Made by a program: the position numbers and the translations under genes. This document shows positions 45,008-54,373 of a DNA stretch of 64,000 nucleotides, in pieces. How positions within the stretch are numbered: position 1 is the stretch's first letter; every line of letters begins with the position of its first letter. Origin of the DNA: Tardiphaga sp. (GTDB lineage: Bacteria > Pseudomonadota > Alphaproteobacteria > Rhizobiales > Xanthobacteraceae); contig JASBVG010000078.1 in NCBI GenBank assembly GCA_030147505.1, positions 1 through 64,000 on the forward strand, given 5' to 3'. The notes below the pieces were generated by a model, which saw only the letters and a program-made list of their open reading frames with translations, was not told the origin of the DNA and ran no database searches.

Positions 45008-46032
45008 ATGCCTACTATGACAGTCGGTCTTGATCTTGCAAAACATGTTTTCCAGGTTCATGCGGTCGACGAGACCGGCAAGGCAATCATCCGGAAGAAG
45101 CTTCGTCGTTCGGAGGTGCTGGAATTCTTCCAATCATTGTCGCCCTGTCTGATCGCATGGAGGCTTGCGGAACAGCTCATCATTGGGCACGCGAGTTGAT
45201 TAAGCTCGGGCACGATATCCGGCTGATGCCGGCAGATTATGTCAAGCCGTACGTCAAGCGAGGCAAGAACGACGCCCTCGATGCGGAGGCAATCTGCGAG
45301 GCGGTCACGCGACCGACGATGCGCTTTGTGGACGTGAAAAGCGTCGGGCAGAAGTCGGGTTTGATGCTCCATCGGACGCGCTAATTGTTCGTTCGTCAGC
45401 GTACCATGCTCGTGAATTCCTTGCGTGGCCAACTCAGCGAGTTCGGGCTGATTGCGCCGAAGGGCGTCTGGAGCATTCCGGAACTCCATGCTCTCGCACA
45501 GGGCGCCAGCCGGGCTGAACTTCCCGACGCAATTCGTGGCTGTGTCGAGTTGATGATGGGGCAGATCGATGAGTTGCAGATGCGCATTCAAGCCATAGAG
45601 ATGACGATCCGCGACGAACTTCGGGTCAGCGATGTTGGTCAACGGCTAAAGACGATACCGGGCATTGGCGTGATTACAGCGTCCGCGCTCAGTGCCACCA
45701 TCGGGGACATCAAGGCGTTCAAATCGGGCCGACACCTGGCGGCCTGGATCGGGCTCGTACCACGGCAGTCGGGGTCCGGCGGCAAAGTCTACATAGGGAA
45801 GATCTCCAAGAAAGGAGATGCCTATCTGCGCAAGCTCCTCGTGCTCGGCGCGACTGCGGTGATCCGCTATTGTCGCAACAAACCTGAACTCGCGGGTTGG
45901 ATCAACGCACTGTTTCAGCGACGTCCTGCGCGGGTCGTCACCGTTGCTGTCGCCAACAAATTGGCGCGCATCGCATGGGCGATTATGAGCCGCGGCAAGA
46001 GCTTCCGTCAGGCGGCCTCCGTAATTGCTTGA
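45008..46032 (+). pseudogene. IS110-family transposase, frameshift plus nonsense
   Basis: The DEDD recombinase begins at ATG 45008 (TVGLDLAKHVFQ). One base is missing near 45153 (ATCGCATGG where ATCGGCATGG is expected), shifting the frame before MEACGTAHHW. A TAA at 45382-45384 then replaces the Asp codon of the RTRDLFVRQ motif. The rest is open to 46032, including PGIGVITASALSATIG and GLVPRQSGSGGK of the C-terminal Transposase_20 domain. Two independent lesions make this copy dead. Confidence 0.88.
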
Positions 46033-46262
46033 CGGAGAGTAGGACATAAGAACGCAGACATGAGCACGTGAAAGATCCTGCTGTGCAGTAGATTTACAGA
46101 GTTGGTGAGAGCGACGACGTAATGGCAATCGGTCGAGACCGAGGATCGGAAAAATCCGTACCTGCGCATGCGCATCCAGCGCGTCAGAGTGGCTGGAATC
46201 TGATCCGCGGACTACCATTATTGCCCGCGGACATCGATCTGCTTCAACGAGGCCGGACAGAT

Positions 46263-46411
46263 GACCGCACCCCGACCAAAAGTTGCCGAGACGTCGAAAT
46301 AGTTCTTGCCAAACGGGCGCCATCCACCGATGATTGTGTGGATGACACCCACTCCACGGCATCGGTGTGCCAGAATGTTGCTGATAGCAACTCAGAGGGG
46401 AGCCATCCACA
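46263..46411 (+). ncRNA. Candidate bridge RNA / structured leader of IS110 unit 2
   Basis: The stem at 46315-46327 with 46338-46350 (core CATCCAC/GTGGATG) and the hairpin GGCATCGGTGTGCC (46359-46372 region) match the positions of the hairpins in unit 1, although the loops differ. In bridge RNAs the loops carry target and donor guides, so loop divergence between related units is what would be expected. Confidence 0.4.
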
Positions 46412-47426
46412 ATGCATCCTATCATGATCGGTCTTGATCTCGCCAAGCACGTTTTTCAGGCGCATGGAGTGGATGCGGCAGGCGCGATCGTTCTTCGAAA
46501 AGAAGCTTCGCCGTTCGGAATTGATTGCGTTCTTTGCCAAGCTTCCTCCGTTTGTCGTTGGCATCGAAGCATGCGGAACGGCTCATTACTGGGGGCGCGA
46601 ATTGTCGGCCTTGGGCCACCAAGTCAAGCTGATGCCAGCGGCTTACGTGAAACCCTATGTTAGGCGTGGAAAGAACGACGAGGTGGACGCCGAGGCGATC
46701 TGCGAAGCCGTTGCCCGGCCGACGATGCGGTTCGTGCCGATCAAGAGTGCTGAGCAGCAATCGATCCTGATGCTACATCGCACCCGAGACCTGTTCGTGC
46801 GACAGCGCACCATGCTGGTCAATTCGCTGCGCGGACAACTTGCTGAATTTGGTCTGGTCGCACCTAAAGGAGTCTGGCGAGTTCCGGAGCTCGAAGCTCT
46901 GGCACGGGAGGGCGAACTTCCGGAGCCGGCTCGCGCTTGCGCCGAACTCATCTTGATGCAGATCGATGATCTGCAATCGAAGATCAAAGCGATCGAGCGG
47001 ACCATCCTCACTCGTCATCGCGCCAATGAACTGAGCCTGCGGCTTGCGACCATCCCCGGAGTTGGGATCATCACGGCGACCGCGCTTGTCGCGACTGTCG
47101 CGAATGCAGGCGCCTTCAAGTCGGGACGTCACTTTGCGGCCTGGATTGGATTGGTGCCGCGACAGAACGGTAGTGGTGGGAAGATGGCATTGGGCGGGAT
47201 ATCCAAAAAAGGAGAACCATATCTGCGGCGGTTGCTCGTCCTCGGTGCGACCGCAGTTGTGCGCTACGTGCGTAACAAGCCCGAACTTGCAGGATGGGTC
47301 AACGCGCTCCTATCCCGGCGGCCAGCGCGCGTCACAGTCGCTGTCGCCAACAAACTTGCCCGTATCGTCTGGGCGATCATGCAGCGCGGCGGCACATTCA
47401 GAGAGCGGCCGTTCGGCATCGCTTGA
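46412..47426 (+). pseudogene. IS110-family transposase, single frameshift in an A-run
   Basis: It starts at ATG 46412 (MIGLDLAKHVFQAHG). At 46498-46501 a run of four A replaces the three expected (CGAAAAGAAG against CGGAAGAAG in unit 1), adding one base and shifting the frame. The rest is open from there to 47426 and looks intact: RRGKNDEVDAEAICEA, RTRDLFVRQRTML, PGVGIITATAL, GLVPRQNGSGGK. The protein would be ~337 residues if the frame were restored. Because the only lesion is a slippery A4 run, occasional slippage could still make a full-length protein. Confidence 0.85.
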
Positions 47427-47655
47427 TGAAAGCTGGCTTGGCAAGAAGCGAGATTGTAACCACCACCGTGCAGAACGAATACTGAGATTGTAAGGGCAAC
47501 GATGACGTGATGGCATCCGGTCGACAAACCGAGGATCAGGACATCCCGAACCTGTGCACGGACCTCGAGTCCGTCAACGATGATTGGGACCGGATCAGCG
47601 GACAACCATCAAGGCCATGCGGTGAAGCAAGACCGCGATTAAAGGCCGGACAGAT

Positions 47656-47720
47656 GACCGCAACGACCAACTGCCGCAACGTCAAAAAAGTTCTTGCCAT
47701 GCGGGTGTCATCCACCGATG
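47656..47720 (+). mobile_element. Third, truncated IS110 left end
   Basis: The segment repeats the first ~60 bases of unit 1 almost exactly, up to the left arm of the large leader hairpin (47703-47715), then stops resembling it after CCGATG. It marks the end of the tandem array. From 47721 to 47851 there is only the leader of the next gene. Confidence 0.7.
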
Positions 47721-47851
47721 CACAGGTGTAGAGAGAACAAAAAAGAGCCTTGTGAGTCTTTGCGTAGCAACCTGTAGCAACTTCGTAATTGCTTCAATTT
47801 GCTCCCTTTTGTTTCAGGGATAGGAAGCTCGGCTCGGGTATAACGGCGGCC

Positions 47852-48337
47852 ATGCCAATCACTCCCAAATCCTGGGCCGAAACCTTCGCTGCCGAACTGA
47901 CCGTCGATGGCGAGCACATCCCGCTCGAACGGGTGATTGCGCGCCACTTGGACGCGCTGAAAGAATTCCGACGGCTCGGCATGACCTGGAGCGGGATCGC
48001 CCGGCTGTTGGTTCGTGCTGGCGCACGCCGCGCGGATGGGAAGCTGATTTCGGCGGCTCAGATCCGTGTGAGCTACACGCGTTTGAGCCTGCCCCGCTCA
48101 GAGTCCCGGCCAGCTGCCACGCGACTGCGAACAGTTCCTAAGATAGAGGCGCCGTCGCTGATTGCGCCTCCCTCCGACCCGGCCGCGGCACCTGCGGCAG
48201 CTCCTCCCCCGCCGCTCGCGCCGCCGTCGGATCGCGGCGACATCGCGGGGGGCGACACCAAAGAGGTGTCCGATTCCGAACTCCAGAGCGCTCTTATGCG
48301 CCTTGACAAGCTCAGCACAAAGGGCCCGAAGAAATGA
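47852..48337 (+). CDS. Unrecognised conjugation-island protein, possible DNA-binding N-terminus
   Basis: A 161-residue protein; start ATG 47852 (MPITPKSW). Residues ~25-75 (LDALKEFRRLGMTWSGIARLL, in parts, then GKLISAAQIRVSYTRL) resemble the small helix-turn-helix proteins often found next to mobilisation genes, with a recognition-like second helix. Residues ~105-135 are a Pro/Ala-rich linker and the end is a short helix. It overlaps the next gene by four bases. A role in regulating or nicking-complex accessory function is a guess. Confidence 0.6.
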   Translation: MPITPKSWAETFAAELTVDGEHIPLERVIARHLDALKEFRRLGMTWSGIARLLVRAGARRADGKLISAAQIRVSYTRLSLPRSESRPAATRLRTVPKIEAPSLIAPPSDPAAAPAAAPPPPLAPPSDRGDIAGGDTKEVSDSELQSALMRLDKLSTKGPKK

Positions 48338-49926
48338 AATTCAGCACATTGGCAAGAATGCATGCGGAACAACAGGCCGAGCGGCACAGGTATTTCTTGG
48401 ACTTGTACCAGCTGAATGGCCAAGTCGTTCCTGCTGACGCGTTCGAGCATATTGACGATGAAGAACTCTATCCTTCGAACCGGTATTTCCCGATCACGCT
48501 ATATTATGATCCGAAGCGTCTCCGAACGGAAGCAGCGCGCCAACGTCTGTATCGTCGGACCACGCGGCAACATCGCGGCCGCATCGTGAGAATGCGCGCC
48601 CTACTCCCTGACCGACTGAGCAGGGTAAGTGTCTCGCGCGGGCCTCGCTTTGAGAAACTGTTCCTGGCGCGCGGGTATGCGACCAACGTTGAAGGTCGCA
48701 CGACGATCGGTCGCGGAAAGCCCGGCACCTTCAAGGTTGCCGACAGGAATTTTGCAGCGTTCAGGGCCAATGCGCATCTGTGGGCCAAAATACTGTCCGA
48801 CCAGAGCCAAGCCATGTTCGGCGTATCGTCTGTCGGGGAGCAAAAGGCGCTGGCAGCACCGATGCTGGGTAAACGCCAAAAAAACGGACGGCCACTTCCG
48901 CTCGTTCGACACAAGGGCCTGTTCCTAGGCGTTCGAGGCCCCTCCGACCACGATTTTCATCTCGCTCATGCCACGACCCCGCGTGAGGCGTTCGATGAAG
49001 GTGGCAGGCTGCCGGCGCAGAAGTTTCTGTTTGGTAATCTGAGACGAGAGCCGATCGAACAACTTGAGCTCGAGATCGCCAACGCCCAACTGATTTGGGG
49101 CAGTCGGCGGCGCCTGTCGGCCGAAACACGGAGCGCAGCATCTGCGGCCATCGTGGTGTGGTACAGCCAGATCGTCGCCACGCAGCGACGTATAAGTTGG
49201 GACACGGACATTAGGCGCAAGTGGCCAGTCGAGCACTCCGAGCTTTTGAAGGAAATCAAGCGGCATGGAACTGCCATCGGCGTCGAAAGACTCCCGGCCA
49301 AGGCAAAGGCGCGACGTCTATCCCAGCAAATTGTATGGGAAGCTGACCAGATTGTCGGACGTATCGACGATGCCTGGAATGACTTTGCTCATAGAATATC
49401 GAGGACCGACCGCATCCTCGCTGCTTTGAACGGCTCGGCCGTCGACTATGCGGCGAAGGACATTGAGAAGTTGATCGAGTCGAAGGAGTATCTGGTCATT
49501 ATCGCCTCCTGGATCGGCACGCTCAAGCGTACCGGTGTGCAGGTCTTTGACGAGAGCATCGCGCGCTGGCTGCGGTTCGGATGGAAATCGATCCGGAGCA
49601 ACAGGTGCCTATTCGGACAATTTCCGGAGACAACCTGGCTAAAGCTCATCTCCCTTGCGGGCAAGTATGATTTTCAGCCCGCGCGGACAGCGGGTGCCCT
49701 CCCCCGGCTCCAACTGCGTGGGTTTTCCAAGCCCTTCACCGTCACCTACGAATGGGTGACCATAGAGACGCTGGAACAACCGACGGCGTGCAGTTGGGAA
49801 CACGACGTCCTTGCGTTGAAGGGGCCGATGCTTTGTTTCCCTGCAAACAAGCTTGCTTACTGGAAGCAAAAGGCCTCGATCGTCAAAAAGCAGAACGGCT
49901 TCTTGGCGCCCGGCAAAGGGCGTTGA
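48334..49926 (+). CDS. Large unrecognised basic protein, partner of 47852
   Basis: A 530-residue protein I do not recognise. It is rich in Arg, His and Trp, without signal peptide or membrane segments, and has a basic cluster near residues 65-95 (many R and H). No Walker, HUH, nuclease or methylase motif is evident. Coupled to the upstream gene by an ATGA overlap, it forms a two-gene operon facing the convergent coupling-protein gene and ends at a bidirectional terminator. It could be an island-specific transfer accessory or defence protein; sequence alone does not decide. Confidence 0.7.
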   Translation: MKFSTLARMHAEQQAERHRYFLDLYQLNGQVVPADAFEHIDDEELYPSNRYFPITLYYDPKRLRTEAARQRLYRRTTRQHRGRIVRMRALLPDRLSRVSVSRGPRFEKLFLARGYATNVEGRTTIGRGKPGTFKVADRNFAAFRANAHLWAKILSDQSQAMFGVSSVGEQKALAAPMLGKRQKNGRPLPLVRHKGLFLGVRGPSDHDFHLAHATTPREAFDEGGRLPAQKFLFGNLRREPIEQLELEIANAQLIWGSRRRLSAETRSAASAAIVVWYSQIVATQRRISWDTDIRRKWPVEHSELLKEIKRHGTAIGVERLPAKAKARRLSQQIVWEADQIVGRIDDAWNDFAHRISRTDRILAALNGSAVDYAAKDIEKLIESKEYLVIIASWIGTLKRTGVQVFDESIARWLRFGWKSIRSNRCLFGQFPETTWLKLISLAGKYDFQPARTAGALPRLQLRGFSKPFTVTYEWVTIETLEQPTACSWEHDVLALKGPMLCFPANKLAYWKQKASIVKKQNGFLAPGKGR

Positions 49927-49937
49927 CCGGCTGACGT

Positions 49938-49968
49938 ATGGCTGCGGCACCATCGATGCCGCAGCCAT
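49938..49968. terminator. Bidirectional terminator between convergent operons
   Basis: ATGGCTGCGGCA and TGCCGCAGCCAT form a perfect 12-bp stem with a seven-base loop, eleven bases after the plus-strand stop at 49926 and 86 bases before the convergent stop at 50054. The T-run is only three long. Confidence 0.65.
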
Positions 49969-50053
49969 CTTTGCAACCCGGTTCGGAGACAGCTCAGTCG
50001 GTGGGGCGTTGGCAGCCTCCCCGACCGTCAGCATATCAAATCAAGCCTCTCGC

Positions 50054-51754
50054 TTATTCCACGGGCGGCAAAAACTGCGTCCAGGCCGCCGGCACGAACC
50101 CCTCGCTCCGCACGACCCAGGTGGTGAGCGGCCAATCGAAACGATAGGCGTCGCCGGCGTAGTGCACGATGGCGCGCACAAAGCGCGCATTTTCCGGCCC
50201 GAACACGCCGAGCTCGCCAGCGAACTGGGTGGCGCTCACGACCGGCTTGCGGTCGGTTTGGCTGACGAACAAGCGCTTGTCGCCCTCCGCCGGATTGTTG
50301 TTGGGGGCGAGCCACCGGATGTCACGGTAGCCGATGGCCTTTTCGGCCCATTCGGCACTGCTGCCGGAGGTCAGGCGGCTGTAGATCTTGATCTGGAAAA
50401 GATCGAGCAGCAGGTCCGCCTCGTCGCCGTAAGATTTTAGCTGGCTGATGGACTGCAGCGCCACAATGCAGGTGAGGCCTTTTTCGCGCGCAACGGAAAG
50501 CGTGCGAGCAAAGCCTTCGATCTTGCCCAGCGAGAAGAACTCGTCGAGGACCAGGCTGACGCGGCGGTTGGTATCGACCGCCACCGATGCGTCCGACAAC
50601 ATCTTGCAGACCAGCCGCAAGACGCCACCGCAAACCACGTTGGACATCTCCTCGTATGCGGGCGACGTCTGCACGATCACGATCTTCCGGCCGGTGTAGC
50701 CCTTCGCCAGCCAGGCGGTGACAGAGAACCGCTTCTCCGCCGGCACGCCAGACCACGCATAGGCCATGGGGCGGAGCGTGCTCAGGGTCGCGCTGATCAA
50801 CGTCGACATGATGCTGCGCACGGTCTTGCTCTCACCGTCGTCTTCGCCACTTTCCAGCAGCGGACTTGCGCTGAGATCGAGAGCTTCGATGCGCCGGCGC
50901 AACTCATCGGGATCCGACAAAACGGCCGACAGCAGATCCCACGCGTTCCACGCTGAACCCTTCTCGTGCGCAAGCGCGCGGATGATGTCCGTCAATAACA
51001 GACGCGCAGTGTCCGACCAGAAGCTCTGCTCGGAGGCGGGCACGACGTCTGCTGCGAAGTCGATCGCCGCCGCAAGCCCTCTGATGTCGGCGGCGATATC
51101 CCAGGCCCAACTATCCCTATGAGCAGGAGAGATCAGGATGACCTCGTCGAGGTCGACCGATTGGGTGACGTCACCTTTGTTGCAATGCAGGATGACACGA
51201 TCGCCGCGCGCCATCATCTGCGTCGCATAAGCCCGCACCAGGTTCGACTTGCCGTGACCAGACGCTCCGAAAATCATCTGATATCGGCTTTCCAGATCGA
51301 ACGGCAGGTTGAGGTGGGGGGCGAGCCAGATACCTTGACGCGCGAAGCGACCGGCCTCCGTTTTGAAGCGGGATGTCAGCCGTTGGCGTGCGTCATGGTC
51401 GTAATAAACGCGAGCCTCGGTCTCGTCCGAGGTCAAGAATGGCTCGGTCAGCGGCGCCTCGTCCTGGGCGCTCAGCCGGCCGAAATAGGCTGCGGCCACG
51501 CTGATGCCAATCGCGACCACGGCGCGGGGCCAGCCTGCCGCCAGCATGGCGATTGCGTAACGGGGGTCACGCAAGGCCTGGAGATTGGCGTACCAGTCTT
51601 GCCAGGAGAACGGCGCGCTGGACGCCGGCAGCGCCAGGAGCAGGCCGAACAAGGGCACCAGCGAAAGTAGGAAGACCACGGTCGCGACGTAGACGGCTTC
51701 GTCGGTCGAGCGATAGAGTTTGAGGCCGGGCTTGAGTTTGGGAAGGGCGGGCAT
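50054..51754 (-). CDS. Type IV coupling protein (VirD4/TraD/TrwB family)
   Basis: A 566-residue inner-membrane ATPase that brings the relaxase-DNA complex to a mating channel. Two hydrophobic segments lie in the first ~100 residues (VATVVFLLSLVPLFGLLLALP at ~23-45, in parts, and one near 75-92). The Walker A GASGHGKSN is near residue 163 and Walker B-like SLVLDEFFSLGK near 405, followed by the conserved Gln of VALQSISQLKS. The start is ATG 51754 with GGAG eleven bases upstream. It is the last gene of the ParA-like, membrane protein, coupling protein operon. The TrwB-like class normally works with MobF relaxases, as encoded here at 57010. Confidence 0.88.
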   Translation of the reverse strand: MPALPKLKPGLKLYRSTDEAVYVATVVFLLSLVPLFGLLLALPASSAPFSWQDWYANLQALRDPRYAIAMLAAGWPRAVVAIGISVAAAYFGRLSAQDEAPLTEPFLTSDETEARVYYDHDARQRLTSRFKTEAGRFARQGIWLAPHLNLPFDLESRYQMIFGASGHGKSNLVRAYATQMMARGDRVILHCNKGDVTQSVDLDEVILISPAHRDSWAWDIAADIRGLAAAIDFAADVVPASEQSFWSDTARLLLTDIIRALAHEKGSAWNAWDLLSAVLSDPDELRRRIEALDLSASPLLESGEDDGESKTVRSIMSTLISATLSTLRPMAYAWSGVPAEKRFSVTAWLAKGYTGRKIVIVQTSPAYEEMSNVVCGGVLRLVCKMLSDASVAVDTNRRVSLVLDEFFSLGKIEGFARTLSVAREKGLTCIVALQSISQLKSYGDEADLLLDLFQIKIYSRLTSGSSAEWAEKAIGYRDIRWLAPNNNPAEGDKRLFVSQTDRKPVVSATQFAGELGVFGPENARFVRAIVHYAGDAYRFDWPLTTWVVRSEGFVPAAWTQFLPPVE

Positions 51755-51761
51755 CTGTGGT

Positions 51762-52280
51762 CTAGCTCCAGTTCTGAATTTGCTGTTGGACTGCGGCCAT
51801 CAGCGCGGGCCACAAGCGGATGAACATCGCGGCGCCAGCGAACAGGACGACTGCAATGAACATTCCCTGGAAGATCGCGCGTGTTCGCGTCGGCCAACGA
51901 TGGTGCTGCTGGGTAGTCCAGTCGTGCTCGGTAGTGATTGGCGGACCCTTGCGGCGCGGCGTCACGGTGCTGCCACGTTCGACGTCACCCTCAGCGTGGG
52001 GCCCAGGATCCATCGCAGCCTGAACCGGCGCAGCAACCGTCGTGGGCTGCGATTCCGCAGCCAGGCGTTGCTGCAGCACGTTAAAGAAATACTTGGCGCC
52101 GTGCGGTCCCCACTTTCTGAGCTGGGCTGGGCTTGCGAATTCTCCCCCCGTCAGGATGGTCTCGACGGCAGCACGCGCCTGGGCACCGATCTCACGGCTT
52201 CCCTCGCTGATGATGGTCTTGAACGGAGGAGGCGGAGGCGGCACCTCGGCCGGCTCTTTGGTCTCGGACCGCGTACTCAT
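51762..52280 (-). CDS. Conjugation-associated single-pass membrane protein
   Basis: A 172-residue protein with a Pro-rich N-terminus, a soluble middle and one C-terminal membrane helix (residues ~143-165, AIFQGMFIAVVLFAGAAMF). GGGAGGTGCGTG before ATG 52280 favours that start over GTG 52283; it overlaps the ParA-like stop by one base. The coupling protein gene starts seven bases after its stop. No family recognised; by position it may help assemble the coupling complex, as small membrane proteins do in other Dtr regions. Confidence 0.65.
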   Translation of the reverse strand: MSTRSETKEPAEVPPPPPPFKTIISEGSREIGAQARAAVETILTGGEFASPAQLRKWGPHGAKYFFNVLQQRLAAESQPTTVAAPVQAAMDPGPHAEGDVERGSTVTPRRKGPPITTEHDWTTQQHHRWPTRTRAIFQGMFIAVVLFAGAAMFIRLWPALMAAVQQQIQNWS

Positions 52281-53098
52281 CACGCACCTCCCTTCGGCAA
52301 GGAGATCAGCTGAGAGAGGCTGCGATGCATGTCGCGGAAGAAGATCGCGACCGCGCGGCGGGCGATCTTCACGTCGCCGACCTCCATGTTCAGCCGTTTG
52401 GCCGCCTCTTGGGGCTCCATCGCCAAGGCCTTCAGGAAGCGCAGGCCCGCATTCTCGTAGGGCTCCCAGAAGTCGGCGAGGATTGCCGGCATCTTGATGT
52501 GCTCCACGCCGACGAGTAGCGGCTTCAGTTCCTTCTCGTACTGCTGGCGCGCCGGACCGGCGTTGCGCAGCGCCTCGAGCGATCCGCGATCGAGCAGGTT
52601 CTCCACCAGCACCAGGCGCGCGCTCGGCATCGCCTCGCGAAATCGCTTGATCGTCTCGGCCGCCGAGGCAATCGCATCCGTCTCAGCCTGCACCAGGACG
52701 AACACCATCGCAGGCAGCTTCCACGTCTCGAGGTCTTCGTCGATCTCGACATCCTTGAGGAAGTTGCAGGCGTTTTCGACCTCATCGGCGCCGATGTCGA
52801 ACAGCACGCTCTGGCTGGAGGCGACCGCCTTGCTCGCGGCGGTGTAGAGTGGCGTGAACGACTTGCGGACCAGTGCGGGATCCTGCATCACGAGGTCGGG
52901 ATTGGGGCGCAGGTCGACCACCTTGGCGCCGATCAGTGCGGCGAGGCGCTTTTTGTCGTCGGCCTGGAATGCGACGAATGGGTGGGCATTGAGCGCCAGG
53001 AGATCGGCGATCGTGGCCATCAGGTGGGTCTTGCCGACACCGCCCTTCTTGGCGGCGGTGATGGCGAGGAACGGCGGCTTCAGGGGCGTCATCGTCAT
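52280..53098 (-). CDS. ParA/MinD-like P-loop ATPase
   Basis: A 272-residue ATPase with a deviant Walker A motif KKGGVGKT (residues 17-24) and an ILFDIGADE-like switch II segment (VLFDIGADEVEN near 105). Such proteins in conjugation modules position DNA or the transfer machine and may aid plasmid/ICE stability. The start is ATG 53098 with AAGGAG nine bases upstream. It leads the operon of membrane protein and coupling protein. No ParB is adjacent. Confidence 0.8.
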   Translation of the reverse strand: MTMTPLKPPFLAITAAKKGGVGKTHLMATIADLLALNAHPFVAFQADDKKRLAALIGAKVVDLRPNPDLVMQDPALVRKSFTPLYTAASKAVASSQSVLFDIGADEVENACNFLKDVEIDEDLETWKLPAMVFVLVQAETDAIASAAETIKRFREAMPSARLVLVENLLDRGSLEALRNAGPARQQYEKELKPLLVGVEHIKMPAILADFWEPYENAGLRFLKALAMEPQEAAKRLNMEVGDVKIARRAVAIFFRDMHRSLSQLISLPKGGA

Positions 53099-53461
53099 GG
53101 GAGAAAACTCCTTGCTTGAGCTGGCGGAATCGTCAGCTTCGGAAGGAGGTTAGGGCCGATTGGGCATCCCACTTTTTGAGGCCAAGATGCGAAACGCGCT
53201 TTTGATAGACGGCTGTTTTGCAAGATATTCGTCGGCAGGCTTGGTTTTGACCGACGCGATCGGCATTGGAAGACCAGACGGGCTTCGATGTAGTGGTGCC
53301 TCGAGAAGGGCGACGAATGGACAGGCATTCCGCAACTGAAGATCGGGAGCCGCTGTTGCCAACACAGAGCGCTGGCGAGAGCCCTTTTCAGTTGGGGTGC
53401 CGTGAAGGTCTCTGACGTGAACCGGAGCCAACGGCAATTTGCTACTAAAGGTTAGGGCGCG
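53099..53461. other. Non-coding promoter region of the transfer operon
   Basis: This lies upstream of the ParA-like gene. A 95-codon minus-strand frame (53150-53437) is open but resembles nothing and lacks a ribosome binding site. I see no clear operator. Confidence 0.4.
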
Positions 53462-53671
53462 CTAACGCGCGCCCTCCTCGGCCTTGGTGTCGATTTCGCG
53501 GATCACGATTTCGGCTCCGTTGAGCGGAAGGCAGTCGAGCTTATGGCTAAAGCCTTTGCCGTCGCCGTGCGGCCAGAGAGCGCCAATCGACCGCCAGATC
53601 TTCTGGTTGCCGTTCTTGGTGACGGCGTATATGCGGTGCGTCGGGCGGGGTGAAGGGATCTGGGTGGTCAT
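53462..53671 (-). CDS. Small conserved-looking transfer-region protein
   Basis: A 69-residue soluble protein (HRIYAVTKNGNQKIWRSIG, then GDGKGFSHKLDCLPLNG). CAGGAGC precedes ATG 53671 at a good distance. I recall similar short proteins near relaxase genes of rhizobial plasmids, but no function is known to me. Confidence 0.6.
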   Translation of the reverse strand: MTTQIPSPRPTHRIYAVTKNGNQKIWRSIGALWPHGDGKGFSHKLDCLPLNGAEIVIREIDTKAEEGAR

Positions 53672-54373
53672 GAAAAGCTCCTGATCGATTTTTCGAGTCC
53701 GCCCCTATGGCGACCTCGATGGCCGCGCACGTTCGAGGCGTTCAAGCGGAGGTGTCAAAGCGGACTGAAGGTCCCCCGTAAGGCGCGAGCTGCACACGCG
53801 CAGCACGGAAGCGAACGGTTTCGACGGCGCCGCGCGCCTCGACAGAAACGACCCATTCAGAGGTTCGCTTTATTGATGGGCTTAGGCTGATATCGATAAG
53901 GGACTTGACAACCACTCCCGAACGTTTCCGCGTCCGTGCTATGCGTCCCAGCCGAAAATCAGAGCAGACATGGCGTCTCTTCTTGCAACATCGGCTATAG
54001 TTTCTGTCATGCTTGATGATCAATCATTTGTGCAGACGCAGTTCCGATATCATGCCTGAGATCGAAAGGCGTTTCGGTCGCGCTCGCAACCTCGTTGGTC
54101 GCGGAAGGTTGCCGATGGCATCGCAAAGCGGCTGAGAGCGGCACTGCGGACCTCTTGTACGAGAGGCCAAGGGTAGCAGCCATGACCCTCCCTTGCCCAA
54201 AACGGCCCGTTGCGCTTCAATTCAAAGCCGACGCCGATCGTGCGGAACGGAGTCGAGCGTAGGCCGCGGGTCGCTGCTACTGTAGTGTCCCGCGGCCCTT
54301 CGTGATCGCAAGGCGCTCTCCGAAACATATTTGCGGCGGTCGCGCCCATTGTGACGAGACTGCGTTGCCCTTC
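53672..54373. other. 700-base non-coding stretch, possible oriT region
   Basis: It lies between the relaxase 3' end and the small protein. The open frames (54050-54349, 53742-54023) look random. Short inverted repeats are present, for example around TTGATGATCAA near 54012. An origin of transfer is expected near Dtr genes, but I cannot identify a nic site; the divergent gap at 57011-57241 is the other candidate. Confidence 0.3.

Larger units (their letters stand above)
44863..46262 (+). mobile_element. IS110-family element, unit 1 of a tandem array
   Basis: The unit starts at GACCGCAACGACC (44863) and abuts unit 2 at 46263. It is ~1.4 kb: a structured ~145-base leader, a broken transposase gene (45008-46032) and a 230-base right end finishing in GGCCGGACAGAT. 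Boundaries were found by comparing the three repeated junctions (44863, 46263, 47656). IS110 elements have no terminal inverted repeats, which agrees with what is seen. Confidence 0.75.
46263..47655 (+). mobile_element. IS110-family element, unit 2 of a tandem array
   Basis: The unit directly abuts unit 1, is ~1.39 kb, and has the same layout: leader, transposase (46412-47426), right end with GGCCGGACAGAT at 47644-47655. Leader and right end are clearly related to unit 1 but diverged, so this is not a recent perfect duplication. Confidence 0.75.

Noticed and set aside
54050-54349. A 99-codon minus-strand frame next to the relaxase gene
   Set aside because: Arg-rich without any recognisable fold; more likely non-coding.
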